DNA from: JALZKA01 sp963721645
GTDB lineage: Bacteria; Actinomycetota; Thermoleophilia; Solirubrobacterales; 70-9
Length of the DNA stretch: 64,000 nt
NCBI GenBank assembly: GCA_963721645.1
Contig: CAVRJK010000002.1
Span: 186,001-250,000 of the forward strand
Direction of reading: 5' to 3'
Each line of letters opens with the position of its first letter. Within the stretch, counting starts at the first letter, position 1. The position numbers and the translations under genes were made by a program. Shown piece after piece: positions 1 to 7,725 of this stretch. A model generated the notes under the pieces. The model saw nothing but the letters and a program-made list of their open reading frames with translations. It did not search any database and was not told the origin of the DNA.

Positions 1-1
1 C

Positions 2-163
2 ACCGACCCGATGACCCTCCTGGGAGTGCTCTACCACGGAGCCGAGTTGGGCGCGGCCGAAGCTGCGGGCACGCTGACCATCGAGGGGGATCGCGACGTA
101 GTCGCGAAGCTCCCTCCGCTGTTCGAGCTGCCGGACCCGGTTGAAGTGAAGGCGCCCGCATGA
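2..163 (+). CDS. C-terminal end of a probable HxlR-type transcriptional regulator (partial)
   Basis: The reading frame is open from the left edge to a TGA and yields the last 53 residues of a protein. The end reads GTLTIEGDRDVVAKLPPLF followed by a Pro/Glu-rich tail. This resembles the SCP2-like C-terminal half seen in many actinobacterial winged-helix (HxlR-type) regulators, but the DNA-binding half lies outside the window. Its TGA overlaps the ATG of the ABC ATPase (ATGA), so the two are translationally coupled. It may therefore regulate the exporter that follows. The family call rests on a short stretch and is tentative. Confidence 0.5.
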   Translation, partial: TDPMTLLGVLYHGAELGAAEAAGTLTIEGDRDVVAKLPPLFELPDPVEVKAPA

Positions 164-1140
164 GCGGCTCGCAAACGCTTGCGATCGAGGCGCAAGGCCT
201 CGTCAAGTCGTTCGGCGAGACCAAGGCGGTGGACGGCATCGACCTCTCGGTGAGGAAGGGGGCCGTCTACGGAATCCTTGGCCCCAACGGGGCCGGCAAG
301 ACGACGACGATCCGGATGCTCGCGACCCTGCTCCGCCCGGACGGCGGCACCGCGCGGGTCCTGGGACACGACGTCGTCACTGAGGCCGATGCGGTGCGGA
401 GCGTCGTAAGCCTCACGGGCCAGCTCGCCTCGGTGGACGAGGACCTGACGGGCCGCGAGAACCTGATCCTGATCGGGCGCCTCCTGGGGCTCAAACGCCT
501 GGGCGCCAAGTCTCGGGCCGACGACCTGCTTGACGCATTTGGGCTGGTCGAAGCCGCGGGACGCCTTGTGAAGAATTACTCGGGCGGCATGCGCAGAAGG
601 CTCGACCTCGCAGCGAGCATTGTCGTCACGCCGGAGCTGATGTTCCTGGACGAGCCGACGACAGGTTTGGACCCGCGCTCCCGAAACCAGGTCTGGGGCA
701 TCGTCAGGGCGCTTGCCGAGGAGGGCACGACGATCCTCTTGTGCACTCAGTACCTCGACGAGGCCGATCAGCTCGCGGAAGGGATCGCCGTGATCGACCA
801 CGGCACCGTCATCGCCGAGGGCACCCCTTCCCAGCTCAAGGCGTCCGTTGGCTCGGGCACGCTCCACGTCCGGTTGCTCGAGCCGGCCCAGCGGCCCGCG
901 GCGGCAGAGATCCTCGATCGCGAACTCGGCACCGTGAAGCTCGAAGCGGACCCCGCCGGGCTTTCGGTCGCCTGCGACGAGGCCGATCGCGGTGCCGAGG
1001 CAGTCGCCGAACTTGCGCGGCGTGGCGTGGCGGTAGCCGGATTCACGCTCGGGCAGCCGAGCCTGGACGAGGTTTTCCTGGCCTTGACGGGGCGACCTGT
1101 GGAGGACGAGTCGAGCGCGGAGGAGGTCGAGGCGGCATGA
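160..1140 (+). CDS. ABC exporter ATP-binding protein, DrrA (daunorubicin-resistance) type
   Basis: A 326-aa ATPase that should power the membrane partner encoded directly downstream. Walker A (GPNGAGKTT, about residues 41-49), the signature (YSGGM, about 140-144) and Walker B with catalytic Glu (LMFLDEP, about 160-166) are intact. The C-terminal ~100 residues form the extension typical of DrrA-like proteins. The ATG overlaps the preceding stop, and its own TGA overlaps the start of the permease (ATGA at 1137), so three genes form one translational unit. DrrAB systems export drugs or lipids; the substrate cannot be read from sequence. Confidence 0.93.
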   Translation: MSGSQTLAIEAQGLVKSFGETKAVDGIDLSVRKGAVYGILGPNGAGKTTTIRMLATLLRPDGGTARVLGHDVVTEADAVRSVVSLTGQLASVDEDLTGRENLILIGRLLGLKRLGAKSRADDLLDAFGLVEAAGRLVKNYSGGMRRRLDLAASIVVTPELMFLDEPTTGLDPRSRNQVWGIVRALAEEGTTILLCTQYLDEADQLAEGIAVIDHGTVIAEGTPSQLKASVGSGTLHVRLLEPAQRPAAAEILDRELGTVKLEADPAGLSVACDEADRGAEAVAELARRGVAVAGFTLGQPSLDEVFLALTGRPVEDESSAEEVEAA

Positions 1141-1982
1141 GCGAGACACGCACCGGCGCCGTACCGGCCGACGGCGTCGAGGAACAAGCGATCCGCAAGG
1201 CTCTGTCGTCGACCCCGAGGCCTGCCCGCCCGAGCCCGGTTTCGGCTGTGCTCACCTTCGGCTGGCGAGGGATTCTGAAGATCAAGCACGTTCCCGAGCA
1301 GCTGATCGACGCGACGATGACACCGGTCCTCTTCACGCTGATGTTCACCTACATGTACGGAGGTGCGATCTCGGGATCGACCTCCGAGTACCTCACCTTC
1401 ATCCTCCCCGGAATCCTGATGATGTCGGTGGTCTTCACGACCGTCTACTCGGGCGTCGCGCTCAATACCGACCTCACCAAGGGCGTGGTAGACAGGTTCC
1501 GCTCATTGCCGATCTGGCGGCCCGCTCCGTTGGTGGGCTCCGTCGTCGGCGACAGCGTTCGCTACCTCGTGGCTGGAACTGTCGTCGTCATCGTCGGCGC
1601 GGTGCTCGGGTATCGCCCCGACGGCGGCTGGGACGGCGTCCTCGCCGCGCTGCTTCTGACAATCGTCTTCTCGTTCGCGCTCGCGTGGGTCTTCACCACG
1701 CTCGGGCTCATCATGCGCTCCCCGAACGCCGTCATGAACACGGGTTTCATGGCGCTGTTCCCGCTTACCTTCCTCTCGAACGCGTTCGTTCCGCCCGAGA
1801 CGCTGCCGCGCGGCCTCGAAGCGTTCGTCGAGGTCAACCCGATCTCATGGGTCGTAACCGCCAACCGCGGGCTGATGAACGGCACGGCCGAGGCCGGGGA
1901 CGTGCTTTTGGTGCTGGCGACCGCGGTGGTTCTGACCGCTGTGTTTGTGCCGCTTACCTCTCGCCTCTACCGCAAGAAGTAG
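1137..1982 (+). CDS. ABC-2 type exporter permease, DrrB type
   Basis: A 281-aa inner-membrane permease with about six hydrophobic segments, an ABC2-membrane domain and the typical motif NPISWVVTANRGLM near the end. The ATG at 1137 is chosen because it overlaps the ATPase stop. The frame is open much further upstream, but that part lies inside the ATPase gene and has no hydrophobic or conserved content. With the ATPase it forms a DrrAB-type half-transporter pair. The stop lies nine bases from the end of the convergent SDR gene. Confidence 0.92.
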   Translation: MSETRTGAVPADGVEEQAIRKALSSTPRPARPSPVSAVLTFGWRGILKIKHVPEQLIDATMTPVLFTLMFTYMYGGAISGSTSEYLTFILPGILMMSVVFTTVYSGVALNTDLTKGVVDRFRSLPIWRPAPLVGSVVGDSVRYLVAGTVVVIVGAVLGYRPDGGWDGVLAALLLTIVFSFALAWVFTTLGLIMRSPNAVMNTGFMALFPLTFLSNAFVPPETLPRGLEAFVEVNPISWVVTANRGLMNGTAEAGDVLLVLATAVVLTAVFVPLTSRLYRKK

Positions 1983-1991
1983 GCGAGTCGC

Positions 1992-2798
1992 CTACGCGCG
2001 GAACGTCCTGCCCAAGAAGGGCAGCAGAACCGGATGTGGAGCCCAGCGGCTCGAGTGCATGAAGACCCTTACCGCACGTGGCCCGGGTACGACCATCCTC
2101 CGTCCGGCATCCAGCGCACGCAGCGAGTCTCGGGCGCACCGCTCCGCGCTGATGTGGACGAACTTGGGGAAGAAGTTCTCAACGGGGTGGGGCCCCGAGA
2201 CCTCGAAGAACTCGGTCTCGACCGGGCCGGGGCAGGCTGCTGTAACCGCGACGCCGCTGTGGCGGAGCTCTTCGTGAAGCGCCTCGGAGAACGACACCGC
2301 CCACGCTTTCGCGGCCCCGTACCCGGCCGTCTGGGGGAGCGGCTGAAAGCCGGAGGACGATGCGATCGTCAGGATCGCGCCCCGGCCCCGCTTCGCCATC
2401 AGGGGCGAGAAGCGGCCGGTCAGATCCAGGACGGCCTCGCACAGGATGCGAAGCTGCGCGAGCTCGGACTCGACCTCCTGCTCGACGAAGGGTCCCGCGG
2501 TACCGAAGCCGGCGTTGTTCACGAGCACGTCGATTTCGAGGCCGAGCTCTTGGATCCGGGCGGGCAACGCTCTTCGCGCCTCAGGGTCGGTCAGGTCGCA
2601 CGCCATGGGGGTGGCCCGGGCCCCCTGGGCCGCTTCGATCTTGGCTTGGAGCTCACGCAACCGGTCCTCGCGGCGCGCGACGAGCAGGACGTGGTGCCCA
2701 CGCGTCGCTAGCTCGGTGGCGATGGCCGCACCGATGCCGGAGCTCGCGCCTGTGACGAGCGCAGCCGTGTCGGCGGTCGGCGCTGGAATGGCTCCCAT
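1992..2798 (-). CDS. Short-chain dehydrogenase/reductase (classical SDR)
   Basis: A 268-aa NAD(P)-dependent oxidoreductase with a Rossmann fold. Visible motifs are the cofactor loop TGASSGIG (about residues 16-23), NNAG, an active-site Ser in TIASSSG and the catalytic pair in YGAAK. ARREDRL after the second strand carries Arg residues that usually favour NADP(H). It resembles the DltE/YqjQ-like SDRs with a C-terminal helix anchoring a substrate lid. The substrate is unknown. It stands alone, convergent with the ABC permease and divergent from a small secreted protein. Confidence 0.9.
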   Translation of the reverse strand: MGAIPAPTADTAALVTGASSGIGAAIATELATRGHHVLLVARREDRLRELQAKIEAAQGARATPMACDLTDPEARRALPARIQELGLEIDVLVNNAGFGTAGPFVEQEVESELAQLRILCEAVLDLTGRFSPLMAKRGRGAILTIASSSGFQPLPQTAGYGAAKAWAVSFSEALHEELRHSGVAVTAACPGPVETEFFEVSGPHPVENFFPKFVHISAERCARDSLRALDAGRRMVVPGPRAVRVFMHSSRWAPHPVLLPFLGRTFRA

Positions 2799-2926
2799 CC
2801 GGGCAGGCTACCTTCCAACGCCATTCTTCGACTGGCTGCTCGAGGCCCTGCGGAAAGCCGCGCCAGATGCCGCAGGGACACGGTGGTCGAGACAGGTGTT
2901 TTCAAAATCCGCTTAGGATGCGGCGC

Positions 2927-3403
2927 ATGCTGAAACGCGCCGTCATCCTCACGCTCGCCGTCATGCCGATTTTGGCCCCCGCCGTCTCGGCGGAACGCGC
3001 AGGGGGTGGGTCGCCGAAGCTCGTGCAGCTCAGCTATAGCGAGGAGCCCGGCGCTCAGGGCCACGACCAGACTCTCGGCGCCTACGTGAAGAACGCTGAC
3101 GCGGTCAAGTTCGCGACCGGCTTCGATGGCGAAAAGGCGCGTGCCGGTGGAAAGTACCGCGACTCTGTCACCGACACCGACATCAATCACCCCGAGGCCA
3201 AGCACCCGTGGGTCCCCGCTACCGGCGACGGTCACAGGGTCGTCGCGCTCGTTCATGACTCGCTCGAGGCGAATGGAAGAGCCACGGTCCGGCTGCGCTT
3301 GAAGAACGGCGGCGACGTGAGGAAGCAGAAGGTCGTGATCGAGCTGTCGGAGTGCAGCCAGGATCCGCCGCTCTATCCCGTCACCTGCGAAGTCAAGCCA
3401 TGA
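2927..3403 (+). CDS. Small secreted protein of unknown function
   Basis: A 158-aa protein with a clear signal peptide (MLKRAVILTLAVMPILAP, then AVSA before the likely cleavage site). The ATG at 2927 is preferred over one nine bases upstream because AGGA lies eight bases before it. The mature part is polar and probably beta-rich, with two cysteines near the C-terminus (ECSQ and TCEV) that could form a disulfide. I do not recognise a family. It starts about 130 bases from the divergent SDR, so this gap holds the promoters of both. Confidence 0.75.
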   Translation: MLKRAVILTLAVMPILAPAVSAERAGGGSPKLVQLSYSEEPGAQGHDQTLGAYVKNADAVKFATGFDGEKARAGGKYRDSVTDTDINHPEAKHPWVPATGDGHRVVALVHDSLEANGRATVRLRLKNGGDVRKQKVVIELSECSQDPPLYPVTCEVKP

Positions 3404-3416
3404 GCCGCACCGAGAG

Positions 3417-3857
3417 GTGACGCTTCAGAGGCTGGACAACGTCCTCATCGTCGTCAACGATCTCGAGGGCGTAAAGGCGTTCTTTTCCGAGCTCGGGATG
3501 GAACTCGAAGCCGAGACGACGGTCGAGGGGCCCTGGGTAGACAGCTCTGTCGGGCTCGAGGACGTCCGGGCCGACATCGCCATGATGCGGACTCCGGACG
3601 GCAACAGCCGGATTGAGCTGTCGAAGTTCCACAGGCCGGCGGCAGTAAGGGCCGAGCCGGAAAGCGCGCCGGCGAACGCTTTGGGTATTCGCCGAATCAT
3701 GTTCGCCGTCGACGACATCGACGAAGTCGTGGCCCGGCTGAGCCGCCACGGCGCTGAGCTTGTCGGCGAGATCGCTCAGTACCAGGACATTTACCGGCTT
3801 TGCTACATGCGTGGTCCTGAGGGCATCATGATCGGGTTGGCCGAGAAGCTCGGCTGA
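3417..3857 (+). CDS. VOC (glyoxalase/bleomycin-resistance) superfamily protein
   Basis: A 146-aa two-module VOC protein. It starts with GTG at 3417 (TLQRLDNVLIVVNDLEG), the usual opening of this group (strand, then a helix with FFSELGMELE). The second module shows RRIMFAVDDIDEVVARL and ends in the typical YMRGPEGIMIGLAEKL, whose Glu is a common metal ligand. VOC members include lyases, dioxygenases and antibiotic-binding proteins, so the reaction is not assigned. It follows the secreted protein by 13 bases and could be co-transcribed. Confidence 0.88.
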   Translation: MTLQRLDNVLIVVNDLEGVKAFFSELGMELEAETTVEGPWVDSSVGLEDVRADIAMMRTPDGNSRIELSKFHRPAAVRAEPESAPANALGIRRIMFAVDDIDEVVARLSRHGAELVGEIAQYQDIYRLCYMRGPEGIMIGLAEKLG

Positions 3858-3880
3858 GATCCCGCAGTCGCTCCTGCCTA

Positions 3881-4024
3881 CACGAGTTCGACGCGCCGGC
3901 CAGCCTCATCTGGGAGGCCTGGACCAACCCGGAGCACCGTGACATGCACATCGAGTCCGGCATGGAAGGCGGGATGCAGGAGTCGATGGACGCGCTCGAA
4001 CAGGTGGCCGTCTCACTGAAGTAG
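3881..4024 (+). pseudogene. Internally deleted AHSA1/SRPBCC-domain gene remnant
   Basis: The frame ending at the TAG at 4022 reads HEFDAPASLIWEAWTNPEH, the N-terminal signature of AHSA1-type SRPBCC proteins. It then passes straight into RDMHIESGMEGGMQESMD and ALEQVAVSLK, the C-terminal helix of the same family. The roughly 100 residues that form the ligand-binding sheet between them are missing, and there is no plausible start codon. Family members are about 140-160 aa. This looks like an in-frame internal deletion of an old gene following the VOC gene. Confidence 0.8.
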
Positions 4025-4054
4025 TCATCGGCGGATCGAGGCCCGCGAGCCGGA

Positions 4055-4942
4055 CTACGGGTCGCGAGTGATGGATGCAACCGTGCGGGCAGCGGCCATC
4101 ATGTCGCTTTCAAGCATGACGGCGCCCAGTCGGGCTGCGATGCCCGCGTCGGCGCCGGAACCGGCAATCGCGAGGCGGGTTTCGGCGCCCAGCGAGCGCA
4201 GCGATTCGGCGGCGTCTTCGAACGGACCAGGTGCCAGTGCGGCGAGTACCAAGACGTCGGGTTGGGTTGCGGCCAGGGTTCCGGGCAGTTCGTCTGCCGG
4301 TGTGTCTTGGCCGATGTAGACGATGCGCCAGCCCTGGCGCCAGAGAATCAGGCCAAAGCTGATGAGGCCGATGTCGTGCTGCTCGCCGGAGGGGCACGCC
4401 AGAACGGCCGTGCGGCCTGACCCCGCAGACCACCCGCGAGCGAGCGCCAGCAGTCTGGCCCGAAGGAGGGTCGAGGCGAAGTGCTCTTGGGCGACGCTGA
4501 TTTCCCCACGCTCCCAGCCGTGTCCGATTTCTCTCAGGCAGGGAATGATCGTGCGCATCAAGACCTCCTCGAGAGAGTTGAGGGCGAAAACGCGATCGAG
4601 TGTTTCGTGTACCGCGCTCTCGTCCAACGATGCCAACTGATCGCGGAGCTCCAAGGCCGATCCGTCGGCTCCGGGTTTTGCTGAGACCCGATCAACGTGC
4701 ACGGGGGATTCCTCGGCCAATGCCAGCTGCGCCGCTTCGGCCGCGGCAAGGCCACGGGCAAGGTGGCCCTTCATGGCCCAGACGCGAGCGACATCCGCAA
4801 GTGAGTACAGGCGGAAGTTTCCCCCGGACCGACGCGGCTTGAGAAGCCCGTAGCGCTTCTCCCAGGCGCGAAGAAGCGCGGGTTCTACCTCCACGCGGCG
4901 GCTGAGTTCACCGATTCGGAGCTGGGGGTCGGTCTCGGGCAT
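4055..4942 (-). CDS. litR: CarH/LitR-type cobalamin-dependent light-responsive MerR repressor
   Basis: A 295-aa protein from the ATG at 4942. Residues 7-75 form a MerR-type winged helix (LRIGELSRRVEVEPALLRAW, then EKRYGLLKPRR). Residues ~95-170 form the four-helix bundle, and the rest is a B12-binding Rossmann domain. W143, E153 and H154 reproduce the W-x9-EH motif that caps adenosylcobalamin in CarH/LitR photoreceptors. GEQHDIG places H189 as the lower axial cobalt ligand. In the known mechanism a dark tetramer binds DNA and light breaks the Co-C bond, which releases it. It is divergent from an ECF sigma gene, as in the litR-litS pair of Streptomyces. TAGACA repeats flank its own start. Confidence 0.9.
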   Translation of the reverse strand: MPETDPQLRIGELSRRVEVEPALLRAWEKRYGLLKPRRSGGNFRLYSLADVARVWAMKGHLARGLAAAEAAQLALAEESPVHVDRVSAKPGADGSALELRDQLASLDESAVHETLDRVFALNSLEEVLMRTIIPCLREIGHGWERGEISVAQEHFASTLLRARLLALARGWSAGSGRTAVLACPSGEQHDIGLISFGLILWRQGWRIVYIGQDTPADELPGTLAATQPDVLVLAALAPGPFEDAAESLRSLGAETRLAIAGSGADAGIAARLGAVMLESDMMAAARTVASITRDP

Positions 4943-4958
4943 AGACAGAATGTAGACA
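4942..4958. promoter_or_regulatory. Putative CarH/LitR operator at its own start: two TAGACA repeats, 11 bp apart
   Basis: TAGACA occurs at 4942-4947 and 4953-4958, exactly 11 bases start to start. The first copy overlaps the regulator's ATG. Read on the minus strand, TACATT (4954-4949) could be a -10 box placing transcription start at or near the ATG, which would make a leaderless mRNA. Known CarH operators are tandem repeats with 11-bp spacing. Assignment to this regulator is inference. Confidence 0.65.
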
Positions 4959-5016
4959 GTCCCTGCTTTTTCTGCCTTGAGACGTCGATGGTTACGGCTA
5001 GAAGGGTGTGCTAGTC

Positions 5017-5044
5017 TCGACAAAAGCTAGACAGAACTTAGACA
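5017..5044. promoter_or_regulatory. Putative CarH/LitR operator before the sigma gene: three 11-bp-spaced repeats
   Basis: TCGACA (5017), TAGACA (5028) and TAGACA (5039) are in register at 11-bp spacing just upstream of the sigma factor ribosome binding site. TAGTCT at 5012-5017 could be the -10 box, which would put the repeats over the start of transcription. Three in-phase half-sites fit the way CarH tetramers contact DNA. The repeat unit matches the pair at the regulator's own start. Confidence 0.7.
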
Positions 5045-5062
5045 ACAAGGGGAGACACCGGA

Positions 5063-5623
5063 ATGGAATTCACACAAGCTGAGCACCGCCGCGAGGAGAA
5101 GAGCGATGAGGCTCTTTGGGCGGCGGTACAGCAAGGCAATGAGGTCGCGTTCGAGCACTTCGTCACGCGGCACCGGCCGCTCGCTCTTCGGATAGCCGGC
5201 AGAGTCTGCGGGGTCCATGCAGAGGATGCGGTGCAAACCGCCTTCCTTGCTGCCTGGCGAAGTCGCATGACTTTCAACCCCGCCAAGGGAAGTGCAAAGG
5301 CGTGGGTGATGACGGTGGTGCGTAACCGCGCGGTTGACATGTTTCGATCGGCGAGCCGGCACCCTGAGAAGGTCGAGCCCGACACGACCTGTCAGCTGGA
5401 GGATTCCGTCAGGACGGACGTGGTGGTGGAGCAGCGCGAGACCGCAAAGAATCTCCATGCAGCGATGGCGAAGCTCCCCGAAAGCCAGCGCACGGTGTTG
5501 GCTTTGGGGTACTTCTCCGAGCTCAGTCAGTCAGAGATTGCACACAGGCTCGGGGTACCCCTGGGGACGGTAAAGGGCCGGACCCGGCTGGGCCTCACAA
5601 AGCTGGCGGGCGCCGCGTTCTGA
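5063..5623 (+). CDS. litS: ECF RNA polymerase sigma factor, LitS-like by context
   Basis: A 186-aa sigma-70 family factor with only regions 2 and 4. Region 2 is about residues 28-95 (FEHFVTRHRPLALRIAGRV, then HAEDAVQTAFLAAW, and AWVMTVVRNRAVDMFR). Region 4 is about 130-182 (LPESQRTVLALGYFSELSQ, then SEIAHRLGVPLGTVKGRTRL). AAGGGGAG at 5047-5054 is a strong ribosome binding site. No anti-sigma gene follows, so control is probably at transcription by the divergent CarH-type repressor. By analogy with Streptomyces LitS it may switch on photoprotective genes such as carotenoid synthesis, but no crt gene lies in the window. The symbol is by analogy only. Confidence 0.88.
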   Translation: MEFTQAEHRREEKSDEALWAAVQQGNEVAFEHFVTRHRPLALRIAGRVCGVHAEDAVQTAFLAAWRSRMTFNPAKGSAKAWVMTVVRNRAVDMFRSASRHPEKVEPDTTCQLEDSVRTDVVVEQRETAKNLHAAMAKLPESQRTVLALGYFSELSQSEIAHRLGVPLGTVKGRTRLGLTKLAGAAF

Positions 5624-5671
5624 CAGCATTGCCATGCCCACAGAGCACTACAGCTAGGCAGTCAAACGGAC

Positions 5672-5716
5672 TTGGACGTGGCTGGTTCGAACCAGCGACG
5701 TCCGCGCTGTGAAGCG
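5672..5716 (-). other. tRNA 3'-half remnant that also forms a hairpin
   Basis: Read on the minus strand, this has an anticodon-like loop TTCACAG, a variable region and a T-arm GCTGG-TTCGAA-CCAGC, then CACGTCC. No D-arm and no complementary 5' acceptor strand are present. It resembles the 3' half of the tRNA-Val(CAC) about 1.4 kb away. The stretch 5674-5703 is also an inverted repeat (GGACGT...ACGTCC around GCTGG...CCAGC), so it could serve as a terminator for the sigma gene. Confidence 0.45.
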
Positions 5717-5814
5717 GTGGTGCCCCAGGCACGGATATCCATGAATCGCAGGTCGAAGCGCCTGCGGATGTGCGCGCAGTCACCTTCACCCCAGTGCAGG
5801 CGCCGAGAGTCGCG

Positions 5815-6903
5815 CTAGCGGTTGATCACCACCGAGACGTCGTCGTCGCCTCGGTTCGCGATCCCGAGATCCTGTCTGCCGTCACGATTGAACCTGCCGG
5901 TTACGACCGTGTTGGGTTGCGCTCCGACCGGAAGGTCTTTTGGGGACTTGAAGGTGCCGTTGGCTCTCCCCGTCAGAATCGAGACGTTGGCGTCGTTTTC
6001 GTTCGCCACCGCGAGGTCCTGGATTCCATCTCGATTGAAGTCGCTGGCAACGACCGAGACGGGATCGTTCCCGGCCGGGTAGTCGACCTTGGGCTTGAAG
6101 GAGCCGTTCGGCCGGCCTCTTAGAATCGAGACTTCGCCGCCGGCGACCGCGAGATCGCGGATCCCGTCACGGTTGAAGTCGGAAACAGCGATCGAGAAGG
6201 CGTCGCTCGCAACCGGGTAGTCGTTGTTCGGCTTGAAGCTGCCGTCAGCCTTCCCGAGCAGGATCGAGACGTCGGCGCTGAAGGAGTTTGCCGTCGCGAG
6301 ATCCTGCCTTCCGTCGCGGTTGAAGTCTGAGACCGCGACCAGTTCCGGGTCGCCCCCGACCGGGTAGTCGATTTTGGGCTTGAAGGTGCCGTTGGCCCTT
6401 CCTTCCAGGACGGAGACGCTGTCGTCGATGGTGCTGGCAACCGCGAGGTCACGCCTGCCGTTGCGATCGAAGTCGCCGACCGCGACCGACGTCGGGTTGT
6501 TGCCGACCTCATAGTCGGCCCGCCCCAAGAAGGTGCCGTTTGCCGCCCCCGGCAAGATGGAAACCTGGTCGTCCGCCTCATTGGTCACCGCCAGGTCGCG
6601 CCGACCATCGCCGTTGAAGTCGCCGGACACTATTGCGCTCGGATCGACCCCCACCTGATAGTCCACCCTGTCCTTGAAGGTGCCGTTCCGTCTCCCCTTC
6701 AGGATCGAGACATTATTGTCGTCCATGTTGGCCACCGCCAGGTCGAGCTTGCCGTCACGATCGAAATCTGAGACCGCAATCGACGACGGGCCGTCTCCGA
6801 CCGGGTAATCCGCCGCGGGGTCGAACGTGGCGAGGGCCACCGGAACTAAAACGATTGGGAAGCTCGCCGCTACGGCCAGAGCCAGCCGTACGCGGTCACT
6901 CAT
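5815..6903 (-). CDS. Secreted FG-GAP/VCBS-repeat protein
   Basis: A secreted protein of about 362 aa with a signal peptide (SDRVRLALAVAASFPIVLV). The mature part is seven repeats of ~46-48 residues, each with a calcium-loop motif of the type SDFNRDGRQDLA followed by VSILxGxxNGTFK. This is the VCBS/FG-GAP repeat that folds into a seven-bladed beta-propeller, so seven copies make one complete propeller. No enzyme domain is attached. Such proteins are usually extracellular or surface-bound adhesion or scaffold modules. An in-frame ATG at 6930 is an alternative start; neither has a convincing ribosome binding site. Confidence 0.88.
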   Translation of the reverse strand: MSDRVRLALAVAASFPIVLVPVALATFDPAADYPVGDGPSSIAVSDFDRDGKLDLAVANMDDNNVSILKGRRNGTFKDRVDYQVGVDPSAIVSGDFNGDGRRDLAVTNEADDQVSILPGAANGTFLGRADYEVGNNPTSVAVGDFDRNGRRDLAVASTIDDSVSVLEGRANGTFKPKIDYPVGGDPELVAVSDFNRDGRQDLATANSFSADVSILLGKADGSFKPNNDYPVASDAFSIAVSDFNRDGIRDLAVAGGEVSILRGRPNGSFKPKVDYPAGNDPVSVVASDFNRDGIQDLAVANENDANVSILTGRANGTFKSPKDLPVGAQPNTVVTGRFNRDGRQDLGIANRGDDDVSVVINR

Positions 6904-7103
6904 CGCCCTCGGATTGGCTCCCCCTGGCATGGCCTCAATGAGAGTAGTGCGCCACCAGCCGATCTGTCAACGTTCGGTGTTCCCGTCGGCCGGTCGAGCG
7001 TCGACCGGCGCCGCCCGGAAGACGCGAGGCGGCGCGGCCGGGTTGAGCTGTTAGTTCTCTCCTCTTGCCCGAGTCATGGCCGGCTCCGTAGTGCCTCCAC
7101 CGA

Positions 7104-7175
7104 TGGGCGCGGCGGGTTTCGAACCTGCGACCTCTCGCGTGTGAAGCGAGCGCTCTCCCACTGAGCTACGCGCCC
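7104..7175 (-). tRNA. tRNA-Val (anticodon CAC)
   Basis: On the minus strand the sequence folds as a 72-nt cloverleaf. The acceptor GGGCGCG pairs with CGCGCCC, the D-arm is GCTCAGTGGGAGAGC, and the anticodon stem CTCGC/GCGAG encloses the loop TTCACAC (CAC, reads GUG). The T-loop is TTCGAAA. The T-stem GCAGG/CCCGC contains one A-C mismatch. The discriminator base is A, and the 3' CCA is not encoded. Confidence 0.93.
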
Positions 7176-7198
7176 TGGGACGATGATTCTAGGGCGGG

Positions 7199-7579
7199 TT
7201 ATAAGCAGGCCTCCGGGCTGTCCGGAATATCGGATGACGTGGCGCGGTTGTCGAAGTTGTAGCTGCCTCCGAGGTTTCGAACCCCTCCCATTCCGTCCAC
7301 GCAACGGCGCTCACCCTGTCCATCGCGCTTGTCGTAGATGAAGATCGTCAGATCCACCCGGTTCTTGATCGATGACGTCTTGTTATTGATCCGGTTCCCG
7401 ATCTTGTTGCTGATGCCGGGACCGTCGACGACGACTCGTTTCCCCTTGAAGCCTTTCTTCGTCCACACGCAGACAGAATCGCTGGGGCAGGACTTCTTCG
7501 GCTTGCTCTTCGCTGCTTCGCCCGCGGCCGGCGATAGCGCGACGACGGCCAACGCGGTGATGATCAGTGCCTTCTTCAC
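7199..7579 (-). CDS. Secreted peptidase-inhibitor-I36-like protein
   Basis: A 126-aa protein with a signal peptide (MKKALIITALAVVALSPAAG). The mature part has a CPSDSVCVWTKKGFKGKRV motif followed by a beta-rich region with another Cys in RRCVDGMG. This matches the small crystallin-like fold of the I36 inhibitor family (SMPI type), which is common in secreted actinobacterial proteins. Inhibitor activity is not proven, because many I36-like proteins lack a known target. It is a single gene directly downstream of the tRNA on the same strand. Confidence 0.75.
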   Translation of the reverse strand: MKKALIITALAVVALSPAAGEAAKSKPKKSCPSDSVCVWTKKGFKGKRVVVDGPGISNKIGNRINNKTSSIKNRVDLTIFIYDKRDGQGERRCVDGMGGVRNLGGSYNFDNRATSSDIPDSPEACL

Positions 7580-7725
7580 GATTGGACTCTCCTGTTCGAT
7601 TACTGGATCGACTCGAGCTTCTCAGCATCCCATCGGCTTGTCATGGGGGGTAGCTACTCATCTTTTGTCCGGTGTATTCGGCGAGCTCCGTTTAAGTGTC
7701 CTCGCTTTTGGTAATACTCGCCCTA

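Noticed and set aside
31..1149. Long minus-strand open frame opposite the ABC ATPase
   Set aside because: It mirrors a strongly conserved ATPase gene and has Arg/Gly/Ala-rich, motif-free content typical of antisense frames in high-GC DNA.
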